Of a stretch of 64,000 bases of DNA, positions 1-13,286 are shown in pieces. This DNA comes from Cardiocondyla obscurior (Eukaryota > Arthropoda > Insecta > Hymenoptera > Formicidae). The position numbers were made by a program, and so were the translations under genes. The notes under the pieces were generated by a model. The model was not told the DNA's origin, made no database searches, and saw nothing but the letters and a program-made list of their open reading frames with translations. Every line of letters starts with the position of its first letter. Position 1 is the stretch's first letter. The stretch covers positions 124,001 to 188,000 of the forward strand of contig NC_091887.1 of assembly GCF_019399895.1 (NCBI RefSeq), given 5' to 3'.

Positions 1-1894
1 GCATCTCTGTCGATTCGAGTCCGCTCCGAACAAGCTACTTTTCGCAAAGTGTTGGAATCAGAAGGGACGTTGCACTGGCGTCGCGCGTCGCGTTGCGTCG
101 CCTGCCGTCTTCGCTGCAGCTGTTGCTTGCTCACAGACAGGCGCGAGCACACTCGACCAGATGGAGAAATATTTCTCGGCGATATTTATCATTTTCTCTC
201 TTCTCCTTTCCTCCTCTCTCCGTTAGCGATGACACGACACGCAAAATGTTTCTCGACATGTGGCACTTGTGTGCCGCTCGACTTCTCTTCAAATCAATCG
301 TGATAAATATGTACAATGAAAAAAAAAAAAAAAAAAGGAGAGTATACTTAATGCTCTCGCGAATTTGAGCATGTGGTCACATTTTATTTTTTTTTTTTTT
401 TTTGGTTAAGCAAGCACGGAACATAATCAGCGAAGTAACTCTACCGCCTGAAATTATTACTAATAGCAATTAAATAAGTGCGATTGGAATTTCAGCATTT
501 TTAAGAAACGAAGAATAATACTTGCCTAGCTAAAAATCTCTCGCTTTTCCGGAAGAAAAAGGAAGAGGAAAGGATAGAATGTTCCAACGTACATCTTATA
601 AATATATTATTAAAACTATGCATTAAGCGACAAAAATATGGTGCACAAAAATCACCGACGCAATCATGTTTTTCAGACTTTTATTTTATAATCCCATAAG
701 TCTAAAGTAGTCTTTATAAGATGTGTACGTGTGTGTATGTGTATGTATGTATGTGTGAATGGTTTTGCGCAATACAATGGGAATAAATTATAATACTTTG
801 GCTACGCTTATAGGGTCGAAACCGTGGTGCCTTTCTTTCCCGTTTGTTTGAGCGAACGTTTGTAGGACTTTTTTTTTTTTGGGTCAGCGGTTTACCCCAT
901 CGTATATATAAAAAAAAAAAAAAAAAAAAAAAAAAGACAAGACAAAAAAAGGCCATCTTTTCCCTCAACGATAGGCAAATTGTAATAGAAAACGTAGATA
1001 AGAAGTCGGAGGCTTGTCTCTATGCGCGGAATGACGTACAACGTATGTTGAGCTTTGACGCAAACGTCTCTTAAAAACAGCGCACATTAATCGGAATGCA
1101 TCAACGTTGATTGCCATCGTGTGTCCGGACTTGGTCGTCTCTGTTCGCGGGAAGAGTAACCGATCATCTTTCCCGCGGCAGAAAGCTCAAAGTTACCCCG
1201 CGTGAACGTTTCTTGCTCGAATTCTTAAAGTGGCAATCGAGGTTTACACGTACCGTTTACAAGGAAATTAAAAGAGTGTAATGGAAACGAAGCGTTTCTG
1301 CTCTCGCGTCGAGAGAAGGATATCTCGCGAGGAATGTTTAGCTAAGTGCTACCGCGACTTGTTCTAGACACAAGAGTTATTCAAATATATATTTATATAT
1401 ATATTTTTGTATATATATATATAATACAAAGGATACGATATAAGGTAGAAAAAGGTATTCGGGAATCGGGGCACAGGGTTCAAGATCGTTATATCGAATC
1501 GATGAAAAACGCTGAAAAATGATGATTATGTTTAAACGAGCAAGAACGAGCCGTCGATTTATATTGGGTTGCCACCGAGACCGAGGAACAATATCGCGGG
1601 AGCAGGGCGATATATATCGTAAGCTCCTCTCTTTCTCTTTCTTTTTCTTCCTTCTCTCCTCTTGCTTAATCGAATACGCATTTACCTCACGCCTATCTTA
1701 AACACGTAAATCCGAATTGAAAGAAGCTACCTTTGCCCCGGAGGAACCGAAGGGCAATCGTTGCGGAAGTTGATGTTACGTCCGCCTGCGAAACGAGACA
1801 AAAGCCTCTCTCTCTCTCTCTCTCTCTCTCCTCTTCTCTCATTTTTCAAAGTCTCAAGGGGCCGGGGAATGATATTATGCGATTGAGAACGCGT
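1..1894. other. Flank downstream of actin, no gene seen
   Basis: No coding region is supported here. The stretch holds A/T homopolymers (about 319-337, 384-403 and 911-935), a GT/AT-rich tract near 721-760, an AT-rich tract near 1386-1425 and a TC microsatellite at about 1806-1830. It must contain the actin 3' untranslated region, read on the minus strand. A possible minus-strand AATAAA lies at 680-685, which would give a trailer of about 1.2 kb, but closer alternatives cannot be excluded. The small open frames are low-complexity or shadow frames. Confidence 0.6.
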
Positions 1895-3025
1895 TTAGAA
1901 GCACTTCCTGTGAACGATTGAGGGTCCAGACTCGTCGTATTCCTGCTTCGAGATCCACATCTGTTGGAAGGTGGAAAGCGACGCGAGAATAGATCCGCCG
2001 ATCCATACAGAGTATTTCCTCTCAGGTGGAGCGATAATCTTAATCTTCATGGTAGACGGGGCTAAGGCAGTGATTTCCTTCTGCATTCTGTCGGCTATGC
2101 CAGGGTACATGGTGGTACCACCAGACAGAACGGTGTTGGCATACAGATCCTTACGGATGTCTACGTCGCACTTCATGATGGAGTTATACGTAGTCTCGTG
2201 AATACCGCAAGCTTCCATGCCCAAGAACGAAGGTTGAAAGAGAGCCTCGGGACAGCGGAAACGTTCGTTACCTATGGTGATGACTTGTCCGTCGGGAAGC
2301 TCGTAGCTCTTCTCCAAACTGGAGGAGGAGGCTGCCGTGGCCATTTCCTGCTCAAAGTCTAGCGCAACGTAGCAAAGCTTTTCCTTGATGTCACGAACAA
2401 TTTCTCGTTCGGCCGTAGTCGTGAAAGAGTATCCTCTTTCGGTGAGAATCTTCATGAGATAGTCGGTCAAGTCGCGACCGGCCAAATCCAAACGGAGAAT
2501 AGCGTGTGGCAGAGCGTATCCCTCGTAGATCGGCACGGTATGGGAGACGCCGTCGCCCGAATCGAGCACGATACCGGTGGTACGACCGGAAGCGTACAGC
2601 GACAGGACAGCCTGGATCGCCACGTACATGGCAGGCGTATTGAACGTCTCGAACATAATCTGCGTCATCTTCTCTCGATTAGCTTTGGGGTTCAAAGGCG
2701 CCTCGGTGAGAAGAACTGGATGTTCCTCCGGCGCTACTCGCAGCTCGTTGTAGAACGTGTGATGCCAGATCTTTTCCATGTCGTCCCAGTTGGTAACGAT
2801 ACCGTGCTCAATCGGGTACTTGAGGGTCAGGATACCTCTCTTAGACTGGGCCTCGTCACCGACGTAAGAATCCTTCTGTCCCATGCCAACCATGACACCC
2901 TGGTGGCGCGGCCTGCCGACGATTGAAGGGAAGACGGCACGAGGGGCATCATCCCCAGCGAAACCCGCCTTGCACATACCGGATCCATTATCTACTACGA
3001 GCGCAGCAACTTCCTCGTCGCACAT
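1895..3025 (-). CDS. Cytoplasmic actin (Act5C/Act42A type)
   Basis: Complete actin of 376 residues in a single coding exon. Actin binds ATP, polymerises into filaments and serves cytoskeleton, trafficking and contraction. The protein starts [16 protein letters not shown], where the Met-Cys-acidic start is normally processed in actins, and has the phosphate loop [10 protein letters not shown], the second loop [11 protein letters not shown] and the usual end HRKCF. I judge it cytoplasmic rather than muscle by insect-specific positions: [10 protein letters not shown] (muscle has V), NTVLSGG (muscle has M), STMKIK (muscle has I) and [12 protein letters not shown] (muscle has G). Upstream of the ATG the minus strand reads TTTTTGCAG at 3045-3053, a clear acceptor, so the message has a spliced leader. 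No frame damage is seen. The start is the first Met and matches the family. Confidence 0.98.
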
Positions 3026-3426
3026 GTTTGCTTGCTTGATTTATCTGCAAAAACAATGTTACAATTAACAAAATGACGGGGCTTAAATTAATTATTATCT
3101 TGCAGTTTTCTTTAATGTAAAAAAAAAAAAAAAAAGGTCCTGCAAATTTTGTCGCGATTTACGTGATCTGTTAAAGGATTAACGGCAAAAGTATACATCG
3201 ACAAATATCCGGCCGGCGACCGGTACTCTAGAAGTGCGTTCAAGATGGAGGACACGTCCTATAGAGTGCTTGATAAAAAATAAGCTGCTTGATCACGCAT
3301 CGTGCTCGTGATATGTCAAATGTAGAAGGCGCGAGGAAAAGTGGCCTACGTTCGTTGAGAAATCGAAGCCACGGACACAACGCGGTCGAGATTCTTCGAG
3401 CGAACGCTAATTATCGAGGCCGCACC

Positions 3427-3545
3427 CTGCTCTACCTTGCCTTGCCCTGCCCTGCCCTGCTCTCACCTCACCTCACCTCACCTGTCCCGCCGCGCCCCAC
3501 CCTACCGCACCCTTCTATCTCTCGTCCTGCTCTATTCCGCCCTTT
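3427..3545. repeat. C-rich pyrimidine repeat tract (CCTGC and CTCAC units)
   Basis: Short tandem units of CCTGC or CCTTG, followed by CTCAC units, then C-rich pyrimidine sequence. It lies in the actin leader intron. The plus-strand open frame across it is low-complexity and not coding. Confidence 0.7.
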
Positions 3546-4074
3546 CACGCCGGGCGATGGCGAAAAGAACGGCATTAATCGAAGCTACAACGACAAACGT
3601 TTAAAACGTTGACCGGCTTCATCTCCGGTAACGGTGCCGGTCGACTCGCGGACGTGTCCCGTTGATTCTTTTCACGTTATCGAGAATCCGACTACCTAAT
3701 CGTTCGTTACGTCCGCGTAAAATTCAATCACATCGAGAAACACTCGCGCGGGCAACGTTTAATCAAAGCGCACGTTCACCGTCGTCGCGCACTATCTTGG
3801 ATTATTTCTTGCTTTTTTATCAGCGTATCGATCTCGCCTACCTAGACCCGCCGCAATCGCGAATCGATCGCTTTGCAACGACTTACGTTTCGAGGTAAAA
3901 AAATGTTGTAATTATGTACAGGTTTCCAGCAACGACGCCGTCACCCTGATCCTAGCACCGCGCACCAAGTGTCTGAAACGTAGCCGACGATCGGCTCGTG
4001 GCGTATATTATACGAACAGATACGTTGCTCGTCGACCCCACCGTTCGACGCTCGACCAATCCTGGCGTTCTTTA

Positions 4075-4084
4075 CCATATATGG
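4075..4084. promoter_or_regulatory. CArG box (SRF-type site)
   Basis: CCATATATGG is a perfect, palindromic match to the serum response factor consensus CC(A/T)6GG. Actin genes in many animals are controlled through such boxes. This copy lies within the inferred actin leader intron. Function is inferred from motif and position only. Confidence 0.5.
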
Positions 4085-5385
4085 AAGTACTCTGACACAG
4101 AGGGGTTTCCGCAGCCTCCCCTTACCCCGCCCCCCTCCGTCGACCTCACGTTTTCTACCTCGCTTCACCCCGCGACGCGTTATCCGGCGCCGACGACAGG
4201 ATGAGCGGCTACGTCCGTCGATAGAAACCCGATACTTTGATAACAAATTAATCTCTCAATTAATCGTCAAACCGCGCGCGCGTCTCGCAATCTCGGGATC
4301 GGCCACGAGAATGCAGAATTTTCCTAGCTCGCGCGAAATCCCCGCTCGCGATTTACCTCGATAATTTCTCGCCGGACTTTTTTTTTTTTTTTTTTTTTTT
4401 TTCTCGCTTAAATTCATGCACGATCGAGTTGACCAAGGGAGAGATGACGCGCGTCGTAGGTTAGTGTTAACGAGCCGGCGCGCGTTGGCGGCTATTAATA
4501 AAGCACAACGTCGTATCGCGACCACCTGCCCCGTCGCACGTGACGCTGGCCACGTCCGCAACCACTTGACAACGACACGACTACCTGTCGACTGTTTCAG
4601 CGGCAATGTCGCGTGGGCGAGGAAGCCGGCGTCGAGCGGTCGCGAGAGAAAGACATTTTCCATGCTTAAAACGATACATCTCGCGCGCCTCTTGGATAGA
4701 TCGCGAGCACCGGAGACGGAGAGAAAAGGCGAGAAAATTGCGGCGACCGGCCCGCTGTAGAGCCAGCTGGCACTTACCTGTTTTTAACGCGCAGCTAAAC
4801 GACGCTTGCGAACAACCGGATTGAATCGGTGGCGAGAGTGGCTGATCGGCCAGCGGCAACAGAAGCAACACCGTCCGCGAGAGCTGTAGCTATGAGCGAG
4901 GGAACCGTGCGGCCGGATAAACCGTGAGTGTCGCGAGCCGGTGACGGTGACGGTGAGTGGTGCGAGAAAGAGCCGCGACGCCGACGCCGCTTGCGGCGGC
5001 CGGCATCACGCGCGCCGTTCCGCGCACGTCACGCCGCGTGGACTCGTCCGGAGGTGTGGTCAGCATGCGGGGCGCAGCGTCTCGCGATATTTTTACCGAC
5101 CCGTCCGAGTCCCCCCTGTCCGGTTGGAACCGAAAAGTCCGTCTCGCCGACGGCGCAAAGCCGCCCTCGCCCTCGCCTTCGCGTAAAATGCCGGGCGATC
5201 AAGGACGACGACGCGGCTAATCCGAGAAAAAACGGTCCCGGCGCCGTTTTGCATTTCCTTTTCATATTCGATCGCTGTCCCCGCGGGAACGTAGGATATG
5301 TACCGATCTACCGTGATACTCCCCTGCGTCGTGGAATCGACTCGTCCGTCCAGCCCTCTCCCGCCGCATGGATTCACAGCTCTTG

Positions 5386-5395
5386 CCATATATGG
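5386..5395. promoter_or_regulatory. Second CArG box upstream of actin
   Basis: The same CCATATATGG decamer occurs again about 600 bp upstream, in the actin direction, of the inferred leader exon. Two perfect copies flanking the inferred start region are unlikely by chance in a few kilobases and fit SRF control of actin. Confidence 0.5.
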
Positions 5396-6312
5396 GCATA
5401 AAACGAAAGCGACGCGCCGATTGGTCCGTCGGCCGGCTAGCGGCTAGATTCTCCAAATGCCGTTTCAAATCGCACGATATGAAGAACGTGTCTCACGGAA
5501 GGCTGGAAGTATACGCCGGCATGAAAAGACTCACTTTGGGAATCAACCGTCGCCGATACCTGAGCGAGCTTACGTTCCCGCGACCGACCCTTCGCACGAC
5601 GGCGATAATATTCCCTTTTAATACTTGCAAAATATACTCGCACCGATATTCGTATTTCCGTCCGTCGGCTGGCCATCTCTCGCCCCGTCGTTTTAACGAT
5701 TCTCGAAACGAACGGAGAAACAAACCGAGTCTGCAGGAGTTTCATAAATATCTAGAATAAGAAAATTGTCGACGTTTTAGGAAGGCGTTACGACTTAATT
5801 ACGACGCGTCACCCTTTGACGTTGACCGAACAAAGAATCGCTAAATTTGCCAATTGCGTTGAGTACATCGTACTATCTCTGACGGACGGATGTATCTAAA
5901 ACGTTTACGTTCAATATAAATAGAATTGTAGCGTCGCGAGAGAGAGAGAGAGAGAGAGAGAGAATGGGACACCGTTAGCAAAACGAATAGCATAGAGACG
6001 AGCGAGACGAGGTATGCCACGCGAAAGAAAAAAAGGAGAGACGCGTTCTTTTTTCTCTCGTTTAGTTTCTAGAAGACGAAAGAAACAGGCAGGTAGAAAA
6101 GACTCGGAGGATGCGACGGTGGACAGCAGACAAATTCAAAAGTGCACAAAGTGCAAGGCATAGCGAGTACGTTGCACTCTGACGCCACGTCATGCACCGC
6201 GGTTGCAGGCCCTTCGCTTCTGGCTGTCAATATGATCGGATCGCGGTTACACCCGTGGACATGTAGACTATTCGATGCCAGCTTCTTCATCTGTTTCACT
6301 AACGTAGGAGAG

Positions 6313-6318
<6 letters not shown>

Positions 6319-6390
<72 letters not shown>
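6319..6390. repeat. (GA)n microsatellite, about 36 units
   Basis: Uninterrupted AG dinucleotides over about 72 nt, the longest pure dinucleotide run in the window. Frames through it encode only alternating Arg-Glu or Ser-Leu and are artefacts. Confidence 0.95.
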
Positions 6391-6391
<1 letters not shown>

Positions 6392-8899
6392 CCCGGCTCC
6401 GGGCTTCGGGCAAAATCGATACCTTCTTGTCTTGCGAAACCGTCTCGTGGTCTCGCTCCCGACCGGCTCGTAACGAATGGATCTACGGAAAATCACGCCG
6501 TATTTTCCACGCGTTCGACCCTTCGATGATTCACTCGAGATGACGAGCGCTTCGAGGAACATCGTCACCAAAGCCCGATTACGCTTGGGTCATTTGAACC
6601 ACGACGCGATCGCCCAAAGTGAGATTCGATCGCTTCTGTGTATTGGTTAATCAAGAACGACGATAATTTTGTTCCGAGGCCTCGGCATCCCCGAAGCAGT
6701 CTCGCGGCTCTTCCTCGAATGTCATAATTACCCCCGTTAGTTCGTTCCAAAGACCCAATGACCCAAGACGAGACATCTCGACCTTGTCCACCGTATAAGG
6801 TCTCGCGCCAAGGTCTTGACGGACTCGCGTAAGGACCTCGGCGGCGCGATCTTAAGAACGTTTCTCGCGACCGGGAATTCTCCTTGGCGAGCCTGACCGC
6901 GGATCTTTCAGCGCAAATTATCATCGTCATTGAAGCGACGCGTCATTTTCGACGCATGCGATTACAACGAGATGCGATATTTTTTTTTTCTTCCGAGAAG
7001 AATCTAATGAAACGTTTAAAATACAGCGTAACTTGCATTAAAAATACGTAAAGCCGCTTGCTCGTGACGGAAAGAATCGGGCGTGATCGCAGATGTATCC
7101 TCGCTCGTTTTTGCAACATGACACATTCGCGTGGATTAGTCATCAGCTCAGCCCCACGTCGCCTCGTCTCTCGCGTCGCGTCATGTTAGTGGAACGTTAC
7201 CCTAAGAGATTACTCAAGAATTTCTGATTATTCGTCACAAAAACGTGACGTTGATATCGAAACTGTTTAAAGATCGTAAGCGCAGAGAATTATTTAATTA
7301 TTTCTCTTTCTGGCCGAGCCGAAGCTAAAGAAAGAAATGCGCCCGCGTGCACAGATAAAGAAAGAGATAAATATGCTTAAGAGGTAAACCGTCTTAGACG
7401 CGTGACCATATTTGGTGCGTTTTATTAATCTGAATCGTTATCTGAAATGGGGATATGACGATGCAGAGCTTTGACGTATCGATAACGAAGGAAAAAATCG
7501 CGTGAAAAAAAAAAACGTACCGTCGATTCTCGCTTGCGCGAGACAAGATCCAAGATCGCACCTGATAAGCGAATTCTCGCACATACATATATGTATATGC
7601 ACGCCGGTAAACTATTCGCGTTTTTAACTCCTTTAGGAGAGCGCGATCGACGAGCTCGCGCGAAACAGTCAAGGATTCGGAACGCGGTCACGGCTTCGTA
7701 ACTCAATGAACTCTCCATAATTCCATATGCGTGCGTATGCTTACACGTCGCGCTTACACGTTTCTTCGCCGGGACAGCCAAAAACGACCGCGTATCTCTC
7801 ACTATTTGCGCTCTCGTCGTCGCTATTCGTCGAGTCGGCCCGTTTTCACCGCGCAAAAATACATCTAGATCGCGATACCGAACGGATATAAAATTTGCGT
7901 CGATCTAGAGATTATGTCGATGCAGCGTTCTCGATGCGTACGACGAACGTAAAAGTAGACCGGATCCTGGCCATTGACTGTCCCGATGTAAATCCCGACC
8001 GATACTTTTTCCCGAAATCGTTAAAACGAAGAAGCGCTTATCGCTTTCGATCGCAAACTTTAAATAAAAGACTGACAGCCTCGTACTTTTATTCGCGAAA
8101 GAAGAGAAACGTTCCCGGAGCTATTAGCACAAGTGGTTCAAGTATTTTTAATAATCAGAAGTTAATCAGAAAGTCGCCCGCGTGCTCGAGGGTGAAAGGA
8201 GATAAAATAAACCTTTTTTTATTTCCGTGTGATACGCGTCGGAATCGAAACTAGGAAACGCGTACCTCGCAATTGTAAAAACAGACCTGCTACTCGCGTA
8301 CACAGACGACCCTCGTCTCGTCGATTTTGTCACTCGAACGGAAGGCGGAAGTTATCGGCTCGGCTATTAATTTGCTCGAGAGTACAAGTTTCACGCTTTA
8401 ATAATCAATCTCTCGAGTGAGAGAGATCTTTTCAATCTTTAGGAACAGAATCACTCTCTCGCAGATGCGAAAAAGGATCGATACGGTTTAGATCGCCGAC
8501 GAAGGAGGCCACCGGAGGGAATCGACCCAGAAGAAAACCTGCTCCTGTCACACCTGTGACACCTGCCTCTCCGTTATATGCCCCGGCTTGCATTCCGAGA
8601 GGAACGTAAAACGATGATGTAAGACAATTTCAATGGCATCGGCGATTGTTTGTTAAAGCGACCGTGATCTAGGCACATACTCGACCTACCTAACGACGTG
8701 AGAACCGAAAGACTATTTCGCGCGAGCTCTATCGGTCTATGGGGTTTCGGCAATCGTCAAGAAATCGATGAGAAACGTCTGCAGTGGGCACCACGCCCAA
8801 AGGCAGCGGGAGGTGCACCAAACTGCAACGAACCCCGAATGCACAGATTCATGGAGCAGCTTTATGTATGACGACGCTGTTACTTAATTTATTAATTTT

Positions 8900-8930
<31 letters not shown>

Positions 8931-10539
8931 CTTTAATTAAATTAAATATAATATCAGAATGTGCTTTTCACATCTCGTGGATTTTTTATTGCCTCCTTGC
9001 TTGCTCTCTTTCTCGCATTAACCCGACAAGGAACAATAGGCAAGTGTAATGAGAAATGTATTTCGGTTCTCACATCATCGAGGAGAAATTGCTCGCGCCA
9101 ATAAAGTCAGTGACTTGATGGCTTGGTTTAATTAATCCAAGGCGACGGCAAAATGTTTTCACGGCTACAGAAATCAAGGCCACGTACGTACACGCACGTT
9201 TCACAAGGTTAGCCGCGCAGCGCGTCGCGTGATCGCAGACGTTTCTCTTAATTATCTCTTGTTCTTTTTCTTAAATAATTTTTAAGCATTTCGAAAAGAA
9301 TTGTTTCAACATAAAAATTCAAGTTTCAAATTAGATTTACTTTTATATACTCAATGTCGTTCACAGATTTGATTGCTAATTTTTGTGTTGAAAGTACAAT
9401 TTTTAAGTTAAATTTATATCCACTTTAAACTTTTAATTAAAACAAATCTGTTTCTACGGAATACTATATAAATACATACGTTTTCGACTATTTGATTTCA
9501 AGTTAGAAATAAAGCATGCGGCAATTGTTCCTTCCTTTTGCGGAGTGTTACTCCGACGACGATATCCTCCGGATGTCGGTATCCTTTGTCATAAAGCAGA
9601 TAAAGCTTCCGAATAAAATATCTGCGGTTGTGTTATTCTCGCTAACGCGGGATCTCTGCCTGTTGTGCGATAATAATTGCTTGTTAAATTTCCGCGCAAT
9701 GCGACGTGATTGCAACGATTGATTCAACTCAATGACCAAGAAAAATTAATTTAGAAAAGTGAGGATCAAGATAAAAGTCTGATCTCTTTGCATTTCTCTT
9801 TACCTTTCTTTTTTTTTCTTTCGTTTTTAAATGCGACCGCAACAAAAAGGAGAGGAAGAGGTCTGCAGGTGTGCAGGTATAGGTTATAGCCAAACGACGG
9901 GCCATCCGATGCAACCGTTCGCAGCGCTTGTCGAGTTCTAAATGATCTTGCATCCGATTGGCATAGGTTTTACAATCTCAAGATACAAACTAGTCAAAGT
10001 CGGCCCGTATATTGCAAGCTCGGCTTAATGTCGGATGCACCCCCGCGCGATTTACGCCACGAGCGACACGCGATATCCAATAAGAGCTCTGCTTTCCTGT
10101 AGAAAGTTAAGTTTCATTGGACATTGCGTGTTGCTCGCGACATATTGGTTTTTTTTCGCCAATATGGCTTTTTCGCCGCGATTGGCGCTTACACTTAGAT
10201 CCGGCGGACTGGCAAGGATTAGGACCAATCGCGTCAAAGAAACGATAGACGCTCGAGTATGCTTTTTGTGCCAAAACGCAGCCAATGCACGCGAAGGTAT
10301 CGCACTTTGGAATTGACTTGGAGTCTCCACTGTCTCTAACATGGCGCAGTATGGCGTTTATTGTGAGAGCAGCTGCTACGGTTATTTGAAAATACGACTC
10401 TTTCCGTGATTGGTAATCAGCCAGGGGAGAAAAGCGTCGCGCTAACGCCAAGCTGCTCGCAAACGTTGAATTCCAAGCATCGCCGTTTCAATCGTCCTCG
10501 TTGTCGTCGTTGTTATTATTATATTGTAATATTGTAGTT

Positions 10540-12296
10540 ATGACGGATCGAACCGAGCTGAGAATGAACGTAGCCGCTTTGAAACGGGTCGATCCCTACG
10601 TGAAGGATATCTTGGAGACCGCGACTCACGTAGCATTGTATACGTTCAACGCAGAGGAAAATGAATGGGGCAAGACCGACATTGAAGGTGCACTGTTCTT
10701 ATACTCGAGAAACGGCGAACCGTACAACAGTATTCTCATAATGAACAGGTAGTGTATACCAAGCTGATATATATATATATACACATGCATGCATACACAC
10801 ACATTCATACATCTATTGCCTAGAAGCATGCAGAGTTTTACTCTTCTAACGCCAGTGATTTGTTTGAGAAATTCACCAATTAATTCAATTAAAGTTTACT
10901 GTCTTTTGTGCAACTACCTTGTACTCTAATTTAACAATTTGGTGTAATAAAAATATGTTTATTGCAGATTGAATACAAACAATCTGGTGGAACCAGTTGC
11001 TCCAGGTTTAGATTTGCAACTGCAAGAACCATTTCTTTTATATAGAAATTCTAGATGCAATATCTATGGTATTTGGTTTTATGAAAAAGAAGAATGCATA
11101 CGTATTGCAAATATGTTAAATAAACTTCTCAAAGAGTGTGAAGAAAATCGCAAAATTAGTAACAAACCGTTAATTAAGGCTAAAAAAACTTCGGGACCTA
11201 ATGTTAACAATGTGGATATATTCAGTATGCTCAGTAAAGCACAAGAGGATTTTAATACAAGCCGAGGTAGCAGTGGAGGTGGAGGAGGATGTGATAGTTG
11301 TAGCACTGGGACAGGATTAAAATCTCCATTAGTCATGCCTATGACTGACAATATTTCTGGACCTCTCTCCGCTCCCTTAGGACCTGACGTCACTTCTCAA
11401 AGTGTAATGGACTTTTTTGCTAAAGCTAAGGTTAGTACTATATTTTTATATGCTATATTAATCATTTCTCTATCTATGTACCTCATTTTATATTGCTTTG
11501 ACTAGGTGAACACTGGACATTTCAAAGCAGGTGATCAACCTCCTTCAGGAACCACAGTTGCAGTTGAAAGTAAACCTTTACTCGCGCGCTTAATGTCGCA
11601 TCCAGCAGCACATACTTTAGAACATATTGAGAAACAGCAAAGATCTGTAACGCCACAACCATCTCAACAATCGCAATTGATAATAATTCCATCCACAAAC
11701 AAGTCTAAAAGACGAAACAAAACGACTTCGCAACAAGAATCAATGATATCTACTTCAGCACCAATGTCTCAAGATCTGCCATTACCTGTTACACGAAACG
11801 CTAATGATTCAAATGGATCGGCTGGATTTCTCAGGATACAATCGCCAACCAATGTGGCATCCTCTACTTTAAAAAATCATCAAGCTACAAATGTTAATAA
11901 TACCAACGATACTAATCCACTTGCATCATTGCTTGCTCATGCATCAGGAAGCACAGTAAGACCATTTTTAAAATTTTTATTATTTTTTTGTATCTATGAA
12001 ACACCTGAATATACACGTACACGCAAAAACTTGAATTTTTTTGTTCGATTTAGTCGTCGGATGACATTATGCCAGTGGCGTCTACGTTATCAGGGAGAGG
12101 ATCAGCCCCAGCGTTAATACCACCTGTGATGTTTGCCGCTCCTAGCCCACCTGAACCTGTTAGAACAAGATCATTGGAACCTTTAACGAAAACTCAGCTT
12201 TTACAAGCGTTTACTTATTTGTTAAAAAGCGATCCGGATTTTATTCAAAAAATTCACGAGGCCTATGTGAAATCATTGGGAGAAATACTTTCTTAA
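10540..12296 (+). CDS. DCP1: mRNA-decapping enzyme 1 (DCP1)
   Basis: Four coding exons: 10540-10748, 10968-11430, 11506-11955 and 12054-12296; together 454 residues. DCP1 activates the decapping enzyme DCP2 in cytoplasmic P-bodies during mRNA turnover. Exon 1 and the start of exon 2 give the EVH1-like domain (residues about 5-130, beginning RTELRMNVAALKRVDPYV). The middle is low-complexity Ser/Pro/Gln linker with short helical motifs DIFSMLSKAQEDF and SVMDFFAKAKV, which resemble conserved partner-binding motifs of animal DCP1. The last about 40 residues (LTKTQLLQAFTYLLKSDPDF onward) match the C-terminal trimerisation helix. All introns are GT-AG and frames join as phases 2, 0 and 0. The ATG at 10540 is chosen because MTDRTEL matches the family start. 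The gene is complete and convergent with the BAMBI-like gene. Confidence 0.96.
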
Positions 12297-13241
12297 ACTC
12301 ACTGTATTATTGTATTACAAAAAGCCCATTGTGTATGGGTTGACTAATGACTGAACACTATTGTGATGAAAAGATTAAGCTAAATCTCAATATTCCTACA
12401 TCGTGTGCATGTACATACAGATATGTAATGCCCGATATTCAATTGAGAAAGCAAGAAACCATTTTTTTTTTAAAGGAAACAAAAAAAAAACAACTTTTTT
12501 TTGGCCGAAGATATGAGAATAGAAAGGGATACAATATAATACCTTGAACAGTATTTTTATAAAGCAATGCACTTTCTTTCGAGACAAAGAGGACGAATGA
12601 GCAGCAAGTTACAATCCGGTATGAATAAGAAATTTTGTGGATATATTGAATGATATACATAGTGAAATTGAACAGTTTTTTAAAACTGTGATGCCAAAAC
12701 ATAGTGTATGTGCGTTTTACGATTGGAATTTCAACAGCATGAAATTAATTTTTGAGCTGGCCAAACGAAATATCTTTTTTATAGAGTAATGACGTATCCT
12801 TCCTATATACCGAATATACCGAATATACCGATATGGTATGTGTATGTTAAATCGATGAAAAGGAACAAATAAATACAGACGTAATGTATAAAAATACAGA
12901 TACAATGAACGAAAATACAGACGCAATGAGAAAACATTAGGAATACACCCTATTTTGACACACTTTTATTCCTTTCATTCCTCGCAAGTAACATACATAT
13001 ACACTGAGGGGCAAATATAGCACTTGTCTGCGGTGACTGTGGCTAGCGTGAGGTGTCGGGTGCGTCGAGGGCGTAAATTACGAGCTTTATCGTGAGGCTC
13101 GAAGCACACGGCACCCCACGATAAGATCATGTCGCAGCAAACGCCATATCTGCTGTACAAAACGAAGTCTAGATATACCTACATGCATTTAGTCGTTATT
13201 ATGTCGTACTATCACAATATAGTGCTCATATGAAATATGTT

Positions 13242-13286
<45 letters not shown>

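Larger units (their letters stand above)
3045..4860 (-). promoter_or_regulatory. Actin leader intron and probable noncoding first exon
   Basis: Acceptor AG is at 3045-3046 on the minus strand. The best matching donor upstream is AACAG|GTAAGTG, with GT at 4776-4777, implying an intron of about 1.73 kb and a noncoding exon ending at 4778. The start of that exon cannot be fixed; it probably lies somewhere in 4790-4900, and no TATA box is evident. A leader intron just before the ATG is usual for insect actin genes. The intron holds a pyrimidine-rich repeat tract (3427-3545), a poly-T run (4379-4402) and a CArG box. Small frames in it are not coding. Confidence 0.6.
4900..10539. other. Actin-DCP1 intergenic region, no gene seen
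   Basis: About 5.6 kb between the actin promoter area and DCP1. It contains a GC-rich segment (4900-5800) with a CArG box, GA microsatellites (5938-5963 and 6319-6390), a poly-T tract (8897-8932) and AT-rich DNA. Open frames here are short, lack recognisable domains and have no conserved-looking splice context. DCP1 must start transcription somewhere near 10300-10530, but no core promoter motif was identified. Confidence 0.55.

Noticed and set aside
6069..6571. Open frames across the GA microsatellite on both strands
   Set aside because: They exist only because a dinucleotide repeat has no stops; the flanks have no domain or splice context.
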